DNA of 64,000 bases from Arcuatula senhousia (Eukaryota; Mollusca; Bivalvia; Mytilida; Mytilidae). How positions within the stretch are numbered: position 1 is the first letter of the stretch; the number at the start of each line of letters is the position of its first letter. Under the pieces are notes generated by a model, which had not been told where the DNA came from, did not search any database, and worked only from the letters and a program-made list of their open reading frames with translations. Below, in pieces: positions 1 through 12,839 of this stretch. The stretch lies in the NCBI GenBank assembly GCA_963971305.1, contig OZ020316.1:14278745-14342744 (forward strand). Reading direction: 5' to 3'. The position numbers were made by a program, and so were the translations under genes.

Positions 1-897
1 ATTTAGCATTTTAACAGCATTTCCTCATTACATTAAAAAACGTTAACTCCTCTGACACTTTAAGTCCAAATGGAACCAAACTTGGTATAGTTGTTTATTA
101 GCATAAGGTGTAGTAAACTTATGTGGGGATTTTTGATTGGTCGTAAAACATGGCCGCTGTGGCTAAAAATAGAACATAGGGGTAAATGGCAGTTTTTTTG
201 AAAATAACTCTAAAACAGTGACAGATTTCAAAATTTTGATTGGGAACAAAAGTGATCAGCACCTCAAGATCTACCAGCTCTGAAATTTTGAAGAAAATCC
301 AACAACCCATGTAGGAGTTATTGCCCTTTTTGTGGATTTTTTGCAAATTTTGCACCTGTTTAGCTCAATATCTTGAAAACTATACAAGATATTTGAGAAA
401 TTTAAATTGCATATTGTTAAGCACATCAAGATCTACGAAATTTGTAACAGGGTCAACGTTGTAGGACCTTTCCTTTGAGGAGTTATTGCCCTTGGAACGT
501 CAAAATTGAGCATTTTAACTGCATTTCCTTATATTGAAAATGTTAACTCCTCTGACACTTTAAGTCCAAATGGAACCAAACTTGGTATTATTGTTTATTA
601 TTATTAGGTGTATAGAACTGTTGTGGGGATTTTTGATTGGTTGTAAAATATGGCCGCTGTGGCTAAAAATAGAACATTAGGTTAAACTGCATTTTTTTGC
701 AAATAACTCAAAAAGGGTGACAGATTTTTAGATTTTGATTGAGAACAAAAGTGATCAGCACCTTTAGATCCACCATATTGTCAGATGACCCCCTTATTAA
801 TCTTATGACCCTTTCAACGTTAAATCGATTTTGCCTTATAACCTTTACTTCAGGCACATATGTCAGGTGAGCGATTCAGGCTCCTGGGAGCCTCTTG
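1..897 (+). repeat. HINE/pearl-like repeat copy 1, 5' end outside window
   Basis: The stretch is built from diverged units containing phrases such as 'gaaaactatacaagatat' and 'ggagttattgccctt'. It ends at a 3' terminus CAGGTGAGCGATTCAGGC followed by a GGCTCC/GGAGCC hairpin and CTTG before TT. The same terminus recurs at about 2,063, 3,232 and 45,288. A tandem-unit core, a terminal hairpin and insertion at TT match the non-autonomous Helentron (HINE/pearl) layout known in bivalves; the class assignment is inference. No coding potential seen. Confidence 0.6.
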
Positions 898-2063
898 TTC
901 TGGATTTTTTCAAAATTTTGCATTTATTTTGCCCTATACCTTAAAAACTATACAAGATATTTTAAAAGTTCGAATTGCATATGATTAAGCACATCAAGAT
1001 CTACATTTCATGTAATTAAGTCAAAGCTGTAGAACCATTTCTTTTAGGAGTTATGGCCCTTAAAGCGTCAAAATTTACCATTTTTCATTACTTTTCCCCT
1101 GAATTTCAAAGATAAACTTGTCTTACACCATACATCCAACTTCAACCAAACTTGGCACAGTTGTTTGATAGCATACATGCTACAATTCTGTCGTTCAGAT
1201 TTTTGATTCGTCAAAAGATATGGCCGCCATGGCTAAAAATAGAACATAGGGGTAAATTGCAGTTTTTTGCTAATATCTCAAAACTGGTTACAGATATCAA
1301 AATTCTGATGGGACACAAAAGTGATCAGCATCTCAAGATCTGCCTGCTCTGAAAGTTTCAAGAAGATCCAACAATTGATGTAGAAGTTATTGCCCTTTTT
1401 CTGGATTTTTTTCAAATTTTTCACTTATTTAGCCATATATTTTGAAAACTATACAAGATATTTAAAAAAATTAAATTGCAAATGATTTAGCGCTTCAAAA
1501 TCTACATTAAATGTATTTAGGTCAAAGCTGTAGGACCATTTCTTTTAGGAATTATTGTCCTAAAACAACAAAACTTGTCATTTTTTCGTTACTTTTCCCT
1601 TGAATTTCAATATTCACTTGTCTGACACCCTAATATCAACTGCATCTTAACTTGGCACACTTGTTTAATAGCTTATATGCTACAACTCTATCATTCAGAT
1701 TTATGATTCGTCAAAAAACATGGCCGCCATGGCTAAAAATAGAACATAGGGGTAAATTTCATTTTTTTGCTAATAACTTAAAACTGGTTTCAGATATCAA
1801 AATTGTGCAAAAATCAAAAGTAATCAGCATATTAAGATTTACCTGTCCTGAAATTTTGGAAAAGATCTGACTGCTGATGTGGGAGTTATTGCCCTTTTTC
1901 GTACTTTTTGCCCTATTTTGCACTTATTAAGCCCAATATCTTGAAATCTAACCAAGATATTTCAGGAATTTAAATCACATATGGTTAAGCACATTAATAT
2001 CTACAATATATATATGTATCTTGTAGTTCAGGTGAGCGATTCAGGCTCCTGGGAGCCTCTTGT
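898..2063 (+). repeat. HINE/pearl-like repeat copy 2
   Basis: Immediately after the first terminus the sequence resumes in the middle of a core unit of the same family, with 'catggccgccatggctaaaaatagaacataggggtaaa'-type blocks at about 1,227 and 1,720. It ends in the same hairpin and CTTG terminus at about 2,063. Resuming mid-core suggests that one family member inserted inside another. Confidence 0.55.
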
Positions 2064-3235
2064 TTCATGTTTTTGCCCTATAGAATGAAAACTATTGCAG
2101 ATAGAGAAAAGCTGTTGCCTGCTAAAATGTTCAGCTCATCAAGCTCTACAAAAGTCTCCATTGGTTCGAAGTTGTCAGATGACCCCTAATTGGGGTTATG
2201 GCCCTTTTAAGGTCAAAAATAGCGTTTTTTCATGTTTTTGCCCTATAGAATGAAAATTATTGCAGATAGAGAAAAGCTGTTGCCTGCTAAAATGTTCAGC
2301 TCATTAAGCTCTACAAAAGTCTCCATTGTTGTTAGATGACCCCTAATTGGGGTTATGGCCCTTTTAAGGTCAAAAATAGCGTTTTTCATGTTTTTGCCCT
2401 ATAGAATGAAAACTATTGCAGATAGAGAAAAGCTGTTGCCTGCTAAAATGTTCAGCTCATTAAGCTCTACAAAAGTTTCCATTGGGTCCAAGTTGTCAGA
2501 TGACCCCTAATAGGGGTTATGGCCCTTTTAAGGTCAAAAATAGCGTTTTTTCATGTTTTTGCCCTATAGAATGAAAACTATTGCAGATAGAGAAAAGCTG
2601 TTGCCTGCTAAAATGTTCAGCTCATCAAGCTCTACAAAAGTCTCCATTGGGTCGAAGTTGTCAGATGACCCCTAATTGGGGTTATGGCCCTTATAAGGTC
2701 AAAAATAGCGTTTTTCATGTTTTTGCCCTATAGAATGAAAACTATTGCAGATAGAGAAAAGCTGTTGCCTGCTGAAATGTTCAGCTCATTAAGCTCTACA
2801 AAAGTCTCCATTCGGTCCAAGTTGTCTGATGACCCCTAATAGGGGTTATGGCCCTATTGAGGTCAAAAATAGCGTTTTTTCATGTTTTTGCCCCAAAGAA
2901 TGAAAACTATTGCAGATAGAGAAAAGGTGTTGCTTGCTTAAATGTTTAGCTCATTAAGCTTTACAAAAGTCTCAATAGGGATGAAGTTGTCAGATAAGCT
3001 GTTATAGGAGTAATGGCCCTTTTAAGGTCAAAAATAGCGTTTTTTCATGTTTTTTTGCCCTATTGAATGAAAACTATTGCAGATAGAGAAAAGGTGGGGC
3101 TTGCTTTAATGTTCAGCTCATTTAGCCTCAGGAAAGTCTCCGTTGTGTCTAAGTTGGGACTTGACCCATTAAAGAAGAGACAATTATGCCTTAATGACCA
3201 GGTGAGCGATTCAGGCTCCTGGGAGCCTCTAGTTA
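2064..3235 (+). repeat. HINE/pearl-like repeat copy 3 with seven tandem core units
   Basis: About seven tandem units of roughly 165 bp run from 2,065 to 3,110. Each contains 'gaatgaaaactattgcagat', 'ttcagctcattaagctctac' and 'aaggtcaaaaatagcgtttt'. The copy ends with the family 3' hairpin and here reads CTAG before TT, at about 3,229-3,232. The same core recurs at 44,390-45,250. The small overlapping reading frames here (60-76 codons) are incidental. Confidence 0.65.
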
Positions 3236-5187
3236 CATTCAAAATACATTTGATGCAACATACATGTAGACAAAATTATAATACAAGAACAATTTGATGC
3301 ATGTTCATTGTTGGTTTAACAAATCTTATCCTAAATGTAATGCTTAAGAAAAATGTGTTCATTTTTTCCCTAGATTTCGAGATATTACAACTAAGTTTCA
3401 GGAAATCAAGCCTAAACTAAAATACTGCCTTTTTTTCGTTTTGCCAAATTTGAATGGAGTAGGTATGTAGGCAATGTGGTTTTTTTCTCTCTCAAAATTT
3501 TAGCTTTCCCTGTGAATTTCCTATAAACATGATAAAACCTGTAAATAATGAAATTAATAAAACGAATAAAACATTTTTTTCGACTCTCAATAAAGATTTC
3601 GAGTAGGGATAATTTTATTGGGGCGGTCGGCTGTACTTCAAGACTAACACTCCTCAGAGGCGTTCTACCCATAATATTAAAAATGTCAACCACGTTATGA
3701 AATTAAAGAGTATAGAATAATAAGACCAAACTGATACCAGTATGGTTAACTGGAACTTAAGAAAGGAACACGATTTTGAATGTGTTCTTTCTGACAGCAT
3801 TTCAACATACTATGGGTAGAATGTATGCATAGACAAGCATTGAAGATATTCAACAAATGAATTTCAGAAACTACGATATCGGAATCTAAAAATCTCTGAC
3901 AAGGTAGAATACATCATGGCATTCCTCCTAAAAAAAAAGAAATATTAAATTTCAACCCCCTCACTTAATGGGAGTAATATTTTTTGACCCCCTCAATTTA
4001 GCATGATAATTTTTTTCGACCCCCTCTAGAATCACCCAACCCCCTCAGCTGATAATGACTGTTCCCTAATATCCTGGGGGGGTAACTTCCTATATAAAGC
4101 ATAAAAGGAGTATGTGGATGTGCCAAAAAATTTGAAAATGTATTTAAGGTGGGTATAGTTCTAAGACAGTAATATATAAAAATTGGTATGCTTTTTAATT
4201 TTCATTGAAAAAAATCTGGTTTTTATAATATAAAGATGGGTCATGTTTTGTCCATTTTATATGGATATAACGTTACCCCATGAAATTCTGCATCAGCAAT
4301 AAACTGCAATAAATAATCTCCGTCCTTAATTATATTTTGTAACAAATAAAGAGTTATAACACATATATATCATGTATATATTTAATGAAATTAACATTTA
4401 CAGTTTACTGAATATAAATATGGGTCTAAAAAATGTAGATTTTATATGAATATCATGAATATGGGTTATGGTAAATGTCCTTTTTTTTCAATATAGGTCA
4501 TGAAAATTGGAAATTTTATATACATTTTGTAAATATGGGTATACTATTCAAATCAAAAATGACCCACCCAAAAAATACCATTAGTTACCCCCTAGGATTA
4601 ATATACAGGTTTATGATATACCAGTAATAATCAACTATGTCTATAATGAAAGGATGTATCATGCATGTTATGTTAAATATTGATGCATTATCTTCTGACA
4701 TGTATAAAACAGCTGAAATTTATGATAGCAATTCTTAGTCAAGAAATTTAAACAATATGGAGATGATCATTTAACACTGGGAAGGGGGGGGGGTTAAAAT
4801 CATTCTTTTGTTTAGAAAGAATTCTTGTGTTTATATAAAGCTGTCTATAAAAACTAATCACATTTTAATAAATTTTCTTAAAAATACCCATATTTTTGGA
4901 ACATCAACGTTCACCTTCATACATTCCCATCTTTATTTTTAATCGACTCATGTTAAAGGTTATTTTTTTATACTAAACAGGTCTAGGATATTGTCATGAT
5001 TGTGCTTTATTCTTAAAGTTTTAATCTACTACATGCACCAAGTCTTAAAACTCCGTTTGATTCACATGACACAACTAAAAAAAGGACTAAATTACAAAAC
5101 TAGATACAATCAACAAGTGTATGCATGTACATCATATATGCACTCTATTTAAGATGTACCGATCAATGTATTTTCATAATTTCATAA
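3236..5187. other. No gene seen; AT-rich spacer
   Basis: The spacer holds homopolymer runs, C-rich 'accccctc' patches at 3,953-4,045 and a G-run at 4,785-4,792. Any 5' exon or 5' terminus of the downstream transposon should lie here. I could not identify either: GGGCCAAC motifs like those at the element's 3' side are absent. Confidence 0.5.
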
Positions 5188-7266
5188 AATAGGTCACGAG
5201 GAGGAAAGTCATATTGGTCCAAATACCGAGAAGTAAAAAGGAATTTAGATCAACATATTTTAGACCTTGAAAATGAAGAAGATACAAGTACATGTACTTC
5301 ACTTGCACATCAAAAAAGGCAAAACGAAGTAGATCAGGTTCCTGAAATTTCCGAAGTTGATGAAATACCTCATTCACCAAGTTCTGATGTCAATACAATA
5401 GAGGAAAGGCCCCATGTTCATGACAACTCAGATAATGATTTCAATGATACTGATACTGAATATTTTGAAAATTTGTACAATACTCATCCAATAGATTCAT
5501 CAGATAATGATGTTCAAGAGGAGAATAATGATTATGAAGGCTGTGATAAAAACAATATTAAAAAAAATTTACAAAACTGGGCAGTAACGTACCAAATTCC
5601 ATTAACCGCCATGCGTGATTTATTGCAAGTGCTTAATCCATTCATTCCAAATTTGCCAAAAGATCCCCGTTCCCTTATGAAGACACCTACACAATATAAT
5701 ATTATAGAAATGTGTGGTGGGGAATATTACCACTTTGGATTACTGAATGGGATAAAATTGAAACTAGAAAAACTATGTTCACATTTGCCTGATAATTTTT
5801 GTTTTGAACTGCAGTTTAATATTGATGGTTTACCATTATTTAAAAGTACAAGCCACCAGTTTTGGCCAATCTTGGGTCTTCTTAGAAATATAAAAAGTGA
5901 GCCATTTGTAATTGGTTTATTTTATGGAGTTAAAAAACCATCAAATGTTCACGATTAATTGAGAACATTTATAAATGAATATAATGAACTTAAAACTAAT
6001 GGGTTTGAATTTGAATCTAAGCATTGGAATGTAGAACTACACTCTGTAATTTGTGATACACCAGCACGAGCATTTGTAAAATGTATTAAATCATTTTCTG
6101 GATACAAAGGATGTGATAAATGTGAACAACAAGGGAGATGGATGGGAAAAATGACCTATACAGAAAGAAATGCAAGACTAAGGACAGATGAATCTTTTCG
6201 TTTAAGGTCAGATGAAGAGCACCATACTGGCGAATCTCCATTCTTAGACACAAGCATTGGAATGGTCAGCAAGTTTCCTCTTGACTATATGCATCTTGTG
6301 TGCTTAGGAGTTATGAAGCGAATTTTAGTCTCATGGGTTAAGGGACCCTTATGCAACAGGGTTGGCCCAAGAGTGATTGATGACATATCTGAAGCTTTAG
6401 TAGCATTAAAGGGGAGAATTCCTTGTGAGTTTGCCAGAAAACCAAGACCGTTATCAGAAATTGACCGATGGAAGGCAACCGAATTTAGACAATTTCTTTT
6501 ATACACTGGTCCAGTTGTTTTGAAAAATAGAATTCACCAAAATATGTACAAAAACTTTATGTTACTTTCGGTTGCTATACATTTCTTGGTTAATGAAAAT
6601 CTTTGTCTGGCCTACAACCAATATGCAAATGACCTTTTACAAACATTTGTAAAACACTTTTGTGATATGTATGTTTATGAATATGCAGTTTATAATGTAC
6701 ATTGTTTAGTACACCTTGCTGCTGATTCTAATGAGTTTGGAAGTCTTGAAAATATTTCTGCTTTTCCATTTGAAAACTATTTGCATAAATTGAAAAGACT
6801 TGTTCGAAAGCCAGAATTTGCCTTGCAACAGGTTATAAGAAGACTCTTTGAAGAATCAGCAGTAGAAACAGAAAAACCTTCAACAACAAGCTTACACAAA
6901 GAGCATACACGTGGCCCTGTCCTTCCTGCATTTGTTGGTGCAACACAATTTCAAAAGGTTAAAACTGAAAACTTTACAATACGTCTTGACAAAAAAGACT
7001 CGTGTGTACAAATTGGCAGTAAAATATGTGTGATACAAAACATTGTTCAAACTGCTAAAGGAATATACTTAATATACCACAGGTATAGAAATGAGAGTGA
7101 CTTTTTTGATATTCCATTGCCTTCTATGTTGCTTGGAGTGAAGAAATTGGACAGGTTGGGAACTACTTATCGTCATGCAAAGCTGGAGGAGGTGGAGGCA
7201 AAATGTGTACTGTTGCCATACGGAGATCATCAGATTGCTTTCACTCTTTGTAATAGTGTGTGGTAG
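5188..7266 (+). pseudogene. tnp2-like (CACTA/EnSpm type) transposase, interrupted by one stop
   Basis: One reading frame is open from 5,188 to 7,266 except for TAA at 5,956-5,958. Coding probably starts after a splice acceptor at 5,191-5,192, because no initiator Met precedes the conserved part. The N-terminal ~90 residues are acidic and Ser/Asp-rich. Motifs in order are IDGLPLF with an Asp at 5,824 followed by a conserved SxxxFWPILG block, a CDKC zinc pair at 6,112 and 6,121, FPLDYMHLVCLGVMKR with an Asp at 6,283, and FPFENYL with a Glu at 6,772. This resembles the DDE/RNase H-fold core of the Transposase_21/tnp2 family (CMC superfamily). The stop separates the first acidic residue from the rest, so this copy should be inactive unless the codon is read through. 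The gene downstream on the same strand looks like the element's second gene. Assignment rests on remembered family motifs, not on a search. Confidence 0.75.
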
Positions 7267-7367
7267 TCACTTGTACTGTTCATCATGTTCATGTTAATTG
7301 AATATTGATCTGGGAATAATAGAAGACTGTTTCCAGTTTATATAAACAATAATGTATGTACTTTCAG

Positions 7368-10300
7368 GGCTGAATACCGGTATGCTGTTGTGGAGTTTAA
7401 GTCAACAAGAGAAGTTGAAATGGTCCCCTTTACATGGGTATCCAAGGATGAAAAGGAATGCTTATGGCCAAATTTTAAATCTACCTCAAAACACAGAATG
7501 GCTGTAAAACAGTGAATTGAACCAAATTTGAAAAGTATGATGTGAGGGTGATGTACAGGACTTGTAAGTACCAATAGATATAAAAGCTCCATATTAATTT
7601 TTGGGGGTGATACATGTATATTAGTATTCTACATTTGTAATGTATTAAAAAGAGACATTTGTTTATGTAATATTTACTGTACATGACTATCAAAAAGAAC
7701 CAATTTACAAATACAGTATATATTTTAAAAAAAAATAAAGCAACATGAGCAATAGGCTAATAGGCATGAACTATAGCGTGCAATATTTTTTTTCTTTTTT
7801 AAAACTGTTGTCTTGCACAATTCTTGTATCACATGTACTAAGCATGTATGTTTCCTAAAAACAAACAGGGAAATTGTATGAATAATAATCAATTGGGAAT
7901 TTTATGTTTGGAACTTTAAAGCAAAATAGAATGTTGTTTATGATGTTAGTGCTTGCACAATCTTCTATTGTCACGTGTAAGATTTAAAAATGAACAATTT
8001 TAAATTTGTACATCAGTACCAAAATCATCAAGGAATACAACACTAACTTTTGAAAGTAAAGTTAAAAATATTATCTAGGAATTACGTTAAGGCTTGAAGT
8101 ATAAAAACATAGACAAGTAAAAGACTCTTGCTCGACTGGCAAACACAAATGACACAAATATCATAAATATGTTCAATACTTATAGCCAGTTAGAAGTTCA
8201 AACAAAAGCCCCCTTTGACAAATAAAAGTTAAAACAAAATTGAAATTTCATGATTTGGTTCAGCACTATAAAATTTTGGAATATTTTTAGAATTGACCCT
8301 ACATATTTTTTAAAAGTTCTGGCTTAGGGTATGTGTTCATGATGATACATGTATTTGTTAATAATTTGCTGTTGAATCAGATTTGCAAGAGCCCTTGTGC
8401 ATTTATATTATAAATTAATGGTTATTGTTTTGTTTGTACCAAATTACTGCATGTACTGCCCCGTCAAGTTAAAGCCAGAATTGGTACCTTCGACGTAAAT
8501 AGATTCAGATTCAGATTAATTATTTAATAATTTTAGCTGATTATGAAAAGGCAAGAGAAAAGCTGAAAAAAGCTGAGTCTCAATCAGACCTTCAAACAGA
8601 GCCAGAAGATGATGACAGATCAAACAAGAGAAAGAAAAGGTTAGTCACTTATTCTAGCAATGCAAAGTTTCTAAGAAAAAACAATTTAAAAAAAAGAAAC
8701 CCCTGGAATCCGCCACTTAATTATTTTATCATGATTATTAATAAGAATAATGAGAAATCCACACTGAAGACACTGTCTGGAGGCCGTTGAGTTTTAATTT
8801 TGTCTATGATGTTGCTGTCTGTCCATTAATAATTTCTTATGAACACAAAAAATTCAAAAATATGATTAGTATTGATGGAGCATGATGTAATTTTTAAAAG
8901 ATTTTTTACTCCTGGTAAAAGCAATTGCCGAAACATTGATACTTTTTAGCCATTATAAATAATTGAATATATATGATTGGAACATTTAGGAATTTTTTTG
9001 GTTCATTGAACCAAGAACTAAATTTTTAGTGTTGCTTATTGAATAAAATCCAATGTAAAATGTTCACCTTGAAAAATTTAGCTTATGCTTCCTTAAACCA
9101 TTTGTAAACAGATTATTGTTACAGTTAATACTGTTAGATTAATTAATTGATATATTCAGAGCAAAACTTTTGGTAAAATGATATTTTTCCATGAAAATAT
9201 TAAAAGTTTCACGAATCGATTTGGTGTATCAATAACTGTCAATTGAAATTCATGCGGAGTTCATATATTAACTTCAAATTGAAAGTGTATATTAATTTTT
9301 TTTTAAAGTATACAAGCTTATGAAATGACTCAATTTTCTTCAAACACAAATCAAACTAATAATAAATTTTGTTAAATTTATTGATAAACATGTACATGTA
9401 TATATAAAATTTTGTACACAGGATATGAGGATGTACATATTACAACTTAATAGCTTCATAGCAGTCGATAAACTATATTTGTGAAAAATTAGAAAATAAT
9501 AGACATTCAGATATTTAGAATGTATATGTAAATTCTTTAACACAAATTTAATATAAAGCATATTGAAGGGTCATGCAGCATTGAATTTATAAACAATAAT
9601 TAGGTACCATTTTATTCAGAAGTGTATTTATAATATTCTATATATTTATTTCATTTAGACCTAATCCAAGGTATGAGGACAGTGATTCTTCACCTGAGAG
9701 TTCTCCAGAAAACTCACCCAGGAGATCACCCAGAAAACTTATCAGTCCAATTTATTATACGCATCGGAAATCACCAAGAAAAGAGGCAGTCCAAAAGAGA
9801 TTCCAAAGTTGTGTTATGCCAGAGCTCCCTGCTCCTCCTTCCCCTGTAGCTGGCATGTCATCTCAAATAACGCAACCTGTGACCCCTAAAACAGCTACCT
9901 GTAGTAGATCTGACCCCATTTCTGCAGTATCTGCTTCAAAACCAAGAACATCAGGTTAGAGAGAAAAAAATGATTTATTGAAAAGTCATGATCCAAAAGC
10001 CATTAAGTTTTTAATGAAGAAATTACACCATATTTGAGATGTACAGGAAAAGAAATGGATAAAGCAGTTATGGTTCACCATTTATATTTGGTATGCAGCT
10101 GCTTAAGCATCAGTTAAGATCAGTTTTTACTTCATTTTATACTGTGTCCAGTTGCGACAGGCGAGACATGTCTCTGTGTTAACAGTTTATTTTATGAGTT
10201 CTTTGAAGTATGTTTAGTAAGAAAACATTTTTTGATAATGGCACTTATGTTTTTACAAGCATACTGGAGACATTTGCTAATTAAACAAAATCATATAAAT

Positions 10301-12512
10301 CCTTTTGTATTTTCTGCTTGCCATGCATTGACATTTCACATTATTTGGTCATTTGGTTAATTGCATAAGTGTCTCTTACAAATAAGTTATGCAATTGCGA
10401 GGAATCCACAATATTTGGGATACATTGTACATATAGAAAATACTTCATGTAGTAAAAATGTGTGTGTTTTTATTTATCTGACGTTTTACTACATTCAAAA
10501 CCAAGGCAGCTTTGTATGTCTTAAGATTTATGTTTTCTTCTATTTTAGAGTTTGAAATCAAAGTTCTTAGATCGTTTGAACAAATCAAGCAACACCTGAC
10601 ACATAACTCCAATGTCTTGAGCCAGATTGTCAAGAAATTAGATTCCGCCCACCATATTGACGCTTTAGAAATGAACGATGAGGAGATGCCAACCCTTCCA
10701 GTGAAGAGTAAGGAAGAATTAAACAGCATAGAAGTCTATCTAAGGAATGAACCAGCCAGAAATCAGTTGGTTTGTACCTTAAATGTTTTAGAATTGAAAA
10801 AGGTGTAATATTTAAACACAAGCAACCATATTCTTTACTGCTTTTATAAAACATATATCTTTAAGTAAAATTTGACATATATGATTGACTTTTCCCTTTT
10901 TGTATCTCATTTTTCTTACATTCTGCATTGCCTTTGTGCTGTCCTTTATTTTAAAATTCGTTTCGCATAAAAAAAGGTCTGCATAGAGTCATATAGCAGT
11001 AATTTAATTTACACAAAAATATTCTAAAAATTTTAAAGGAGTTTTAAAACAACAACTGAAGTTAGTCTGATCATTACATGTGTCTGAATATAATCATACA
11101 CGAGGGGTCGGTAGGACCTTTTACAAACAGCGAGATTAGCTTAGTTATTTATTAACTGGGAATTCAGGATTTTACCCATTAAACTACAGAGAGTTTGTTT
11201 TAGAATTTATTTTAACAGGATTGCAGGATGGGACCCCTCCTACCTACCACAAAACATATTGAAAGTATATTTCAATAAAAAAATTGATATTATTAATTCG
11301 ATGTTATTTTACATTTCAGATTAGATATCTTGGAAGCACTGGTGGTGACAATCTTAAACAATGTGTAAGGAGGATCATGGCTATGGTTTTAGAAAATGAT
11401 GTTGCTAAAACCATTAACTGGTTAGGTAGAGGGGAAAAACAGGCCTTTTCTCAGCTGACACTTAAAGATGTTGTACTTAGTGAGTACCTAATAGTTGCTT
11501 ATTACTGTTTAAAAAACACATTTTCACATCTATTATTGTTGTGCAACAAAACATATTTCTTAGATGACGAGACTTTTATGTGTATTTCAATCTATAAAAA
11601 TGATATTCCTTAAAAATCCCATTTCTTCAGTTTAAATTGGCTGTGTCTAATGCATGGTTACGATTTTTCAGTATTCTTCGTGTAGAATTATTTACAAGTT
11701 ACAGGTTACATGACTTTTCAAATTTCTTTTAAATGCTACAGTAAAGTTCATACTGAATCTCTTAAAAATTTAGATTATTTACTGACTATTTTTTCATGTG
11801 CTGTAAATTGCTATATATATGTGTATTTTTCATTGACACTCAGATTTGATTTAACAAGAAATGATCAGTTTGATACCATATACTGTTAAAGGGGATAATT
11901 TGGTGTGGTTTAAACTTGGTGTTTATAGTACCAAAATGCGTTCATGAGGTTTTAATTTCGCGTATTTTTAATCATGGAATATTGGGTCCTTCTAAATGCT
12001 ATTTATGCAAGGGGATATTTCCTCAAATTTGAAAAAAACCCTCGCGAAAATTTCCCCTTTTACAGTATCTAAATTTGAAAAACAAGTGATATTTTAAATG
12101 GTCTAAATGTCTTGAAAACCAACATTTTAGTAGAAAAAAAACCTTTATTATATGTAAGCTACGGTCTCAACTCTAAGATCAACTATTTAATATCAACACT
12201 AACTTCCTATTTTTTTCCTTTTTGAATATAGTTTTGTAACATACATATCCTAAATTAAATATTTACTGTAATAAAGCACTTTAAATTGCAGAAGCTGTGA
12301 AGAGAAATCATAAATTTAAGGACAGTGGAGATAAAGAAATTGAGGATGGAATCAAGGAGTGGCTGAGATTCAGTATAGATAGGGAAGGTGGGAGAAAGGA
12401 AAGAAGGGAAAAAAAGAGAGCAGCCGAGCAGGAAGCTGAAGAAGAGCGACAAGCTGCTGTAAGGAGGGCTGCTGAAGAAAACCAAGTTCCTGACGCTGAA
12501 AATGATGAATGA
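7368..12512 (+). pseudogene. Six-exon DUF4806-domain gene, probable accessory protein of the transposon
   Basis: Six segments join through GT-AG introns with matching phases: 7,368-7,563; 8,537-8,639; 9,659-9,954; 10,549-10,769; 11,320-11,479; 12,292-12,512 (TGA). Exon 1 has a YAVVEFKSTREVEMVPFTWV block and CLWPNF. This start is common in DUF4806 proteins of invertebrates, although no Met was found and an earlier exon may exist. Exon 3 is Ser/Pro/Arg-rich (SPESSPENSPRRSPRK) and probably disordered. Exons 4-5 carry the DUF4806-like core (YLGSTGGDNLKQCVRRIM, then INWLGRGEKQAF). Exon 6 ends in a highly charged Lys/Glu/Arg helix. Exon 1 is broken: TGA at 7,513, a frame change between 7,501 and 7,517, and a second TGA at 7,518 that replaces a likely Trp codon. 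The frame before exon 2 is KYDVRVMYRT. Function is unknown. A DNA-binding or transposition role is inferred only from its position behind the transposase. Confidence 0.7.
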
Positions 12513-12837
12513 TTGACTTAATGTGAAGAATTATATTGTTCAAAGTTGGCTCCCTGTTAAGAATTAAAAATTAGAAAAAAAATATTTTATTACGTTTTAT
12601 TGCTATTTCTTAGAAGAATTGAACATAAATACAACCAGATTCTGTACACTCATCTCATAAACATGTGTCTTCAAAAGTCTCATCAGATACAATCTAGTCA
12701 GAAGTGAGAAAAAAGAAATACTTCACTTAAAAAAAACACACAACAACAACCAGCTTACATAATGCCAACAAATCACTAACAGTGAAACAAGCATTGCCAA
12801 CCTAGTACTCAAATCTTCAGTGGACCAAAATATCATT
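12513..12837. other. 3' UTR-like spacer, no gene
   Basis: AT-rich sequence lies between the DUF4806 stop codon and the motif array. It has AATTAAAAATTAG-type A-rich stretches but no unambiguous AATAAA followed by a GT-rich tract. Nothing else is visible. Confidence 0.4.
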
Positions 12838-12839
12838 TA

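Noticed and set aside
3412..3693. 93-codon minus-strand frame as a 5' exon of the transposase
   Set aside because: Wrong strand and no similarity to transposase N-termini.
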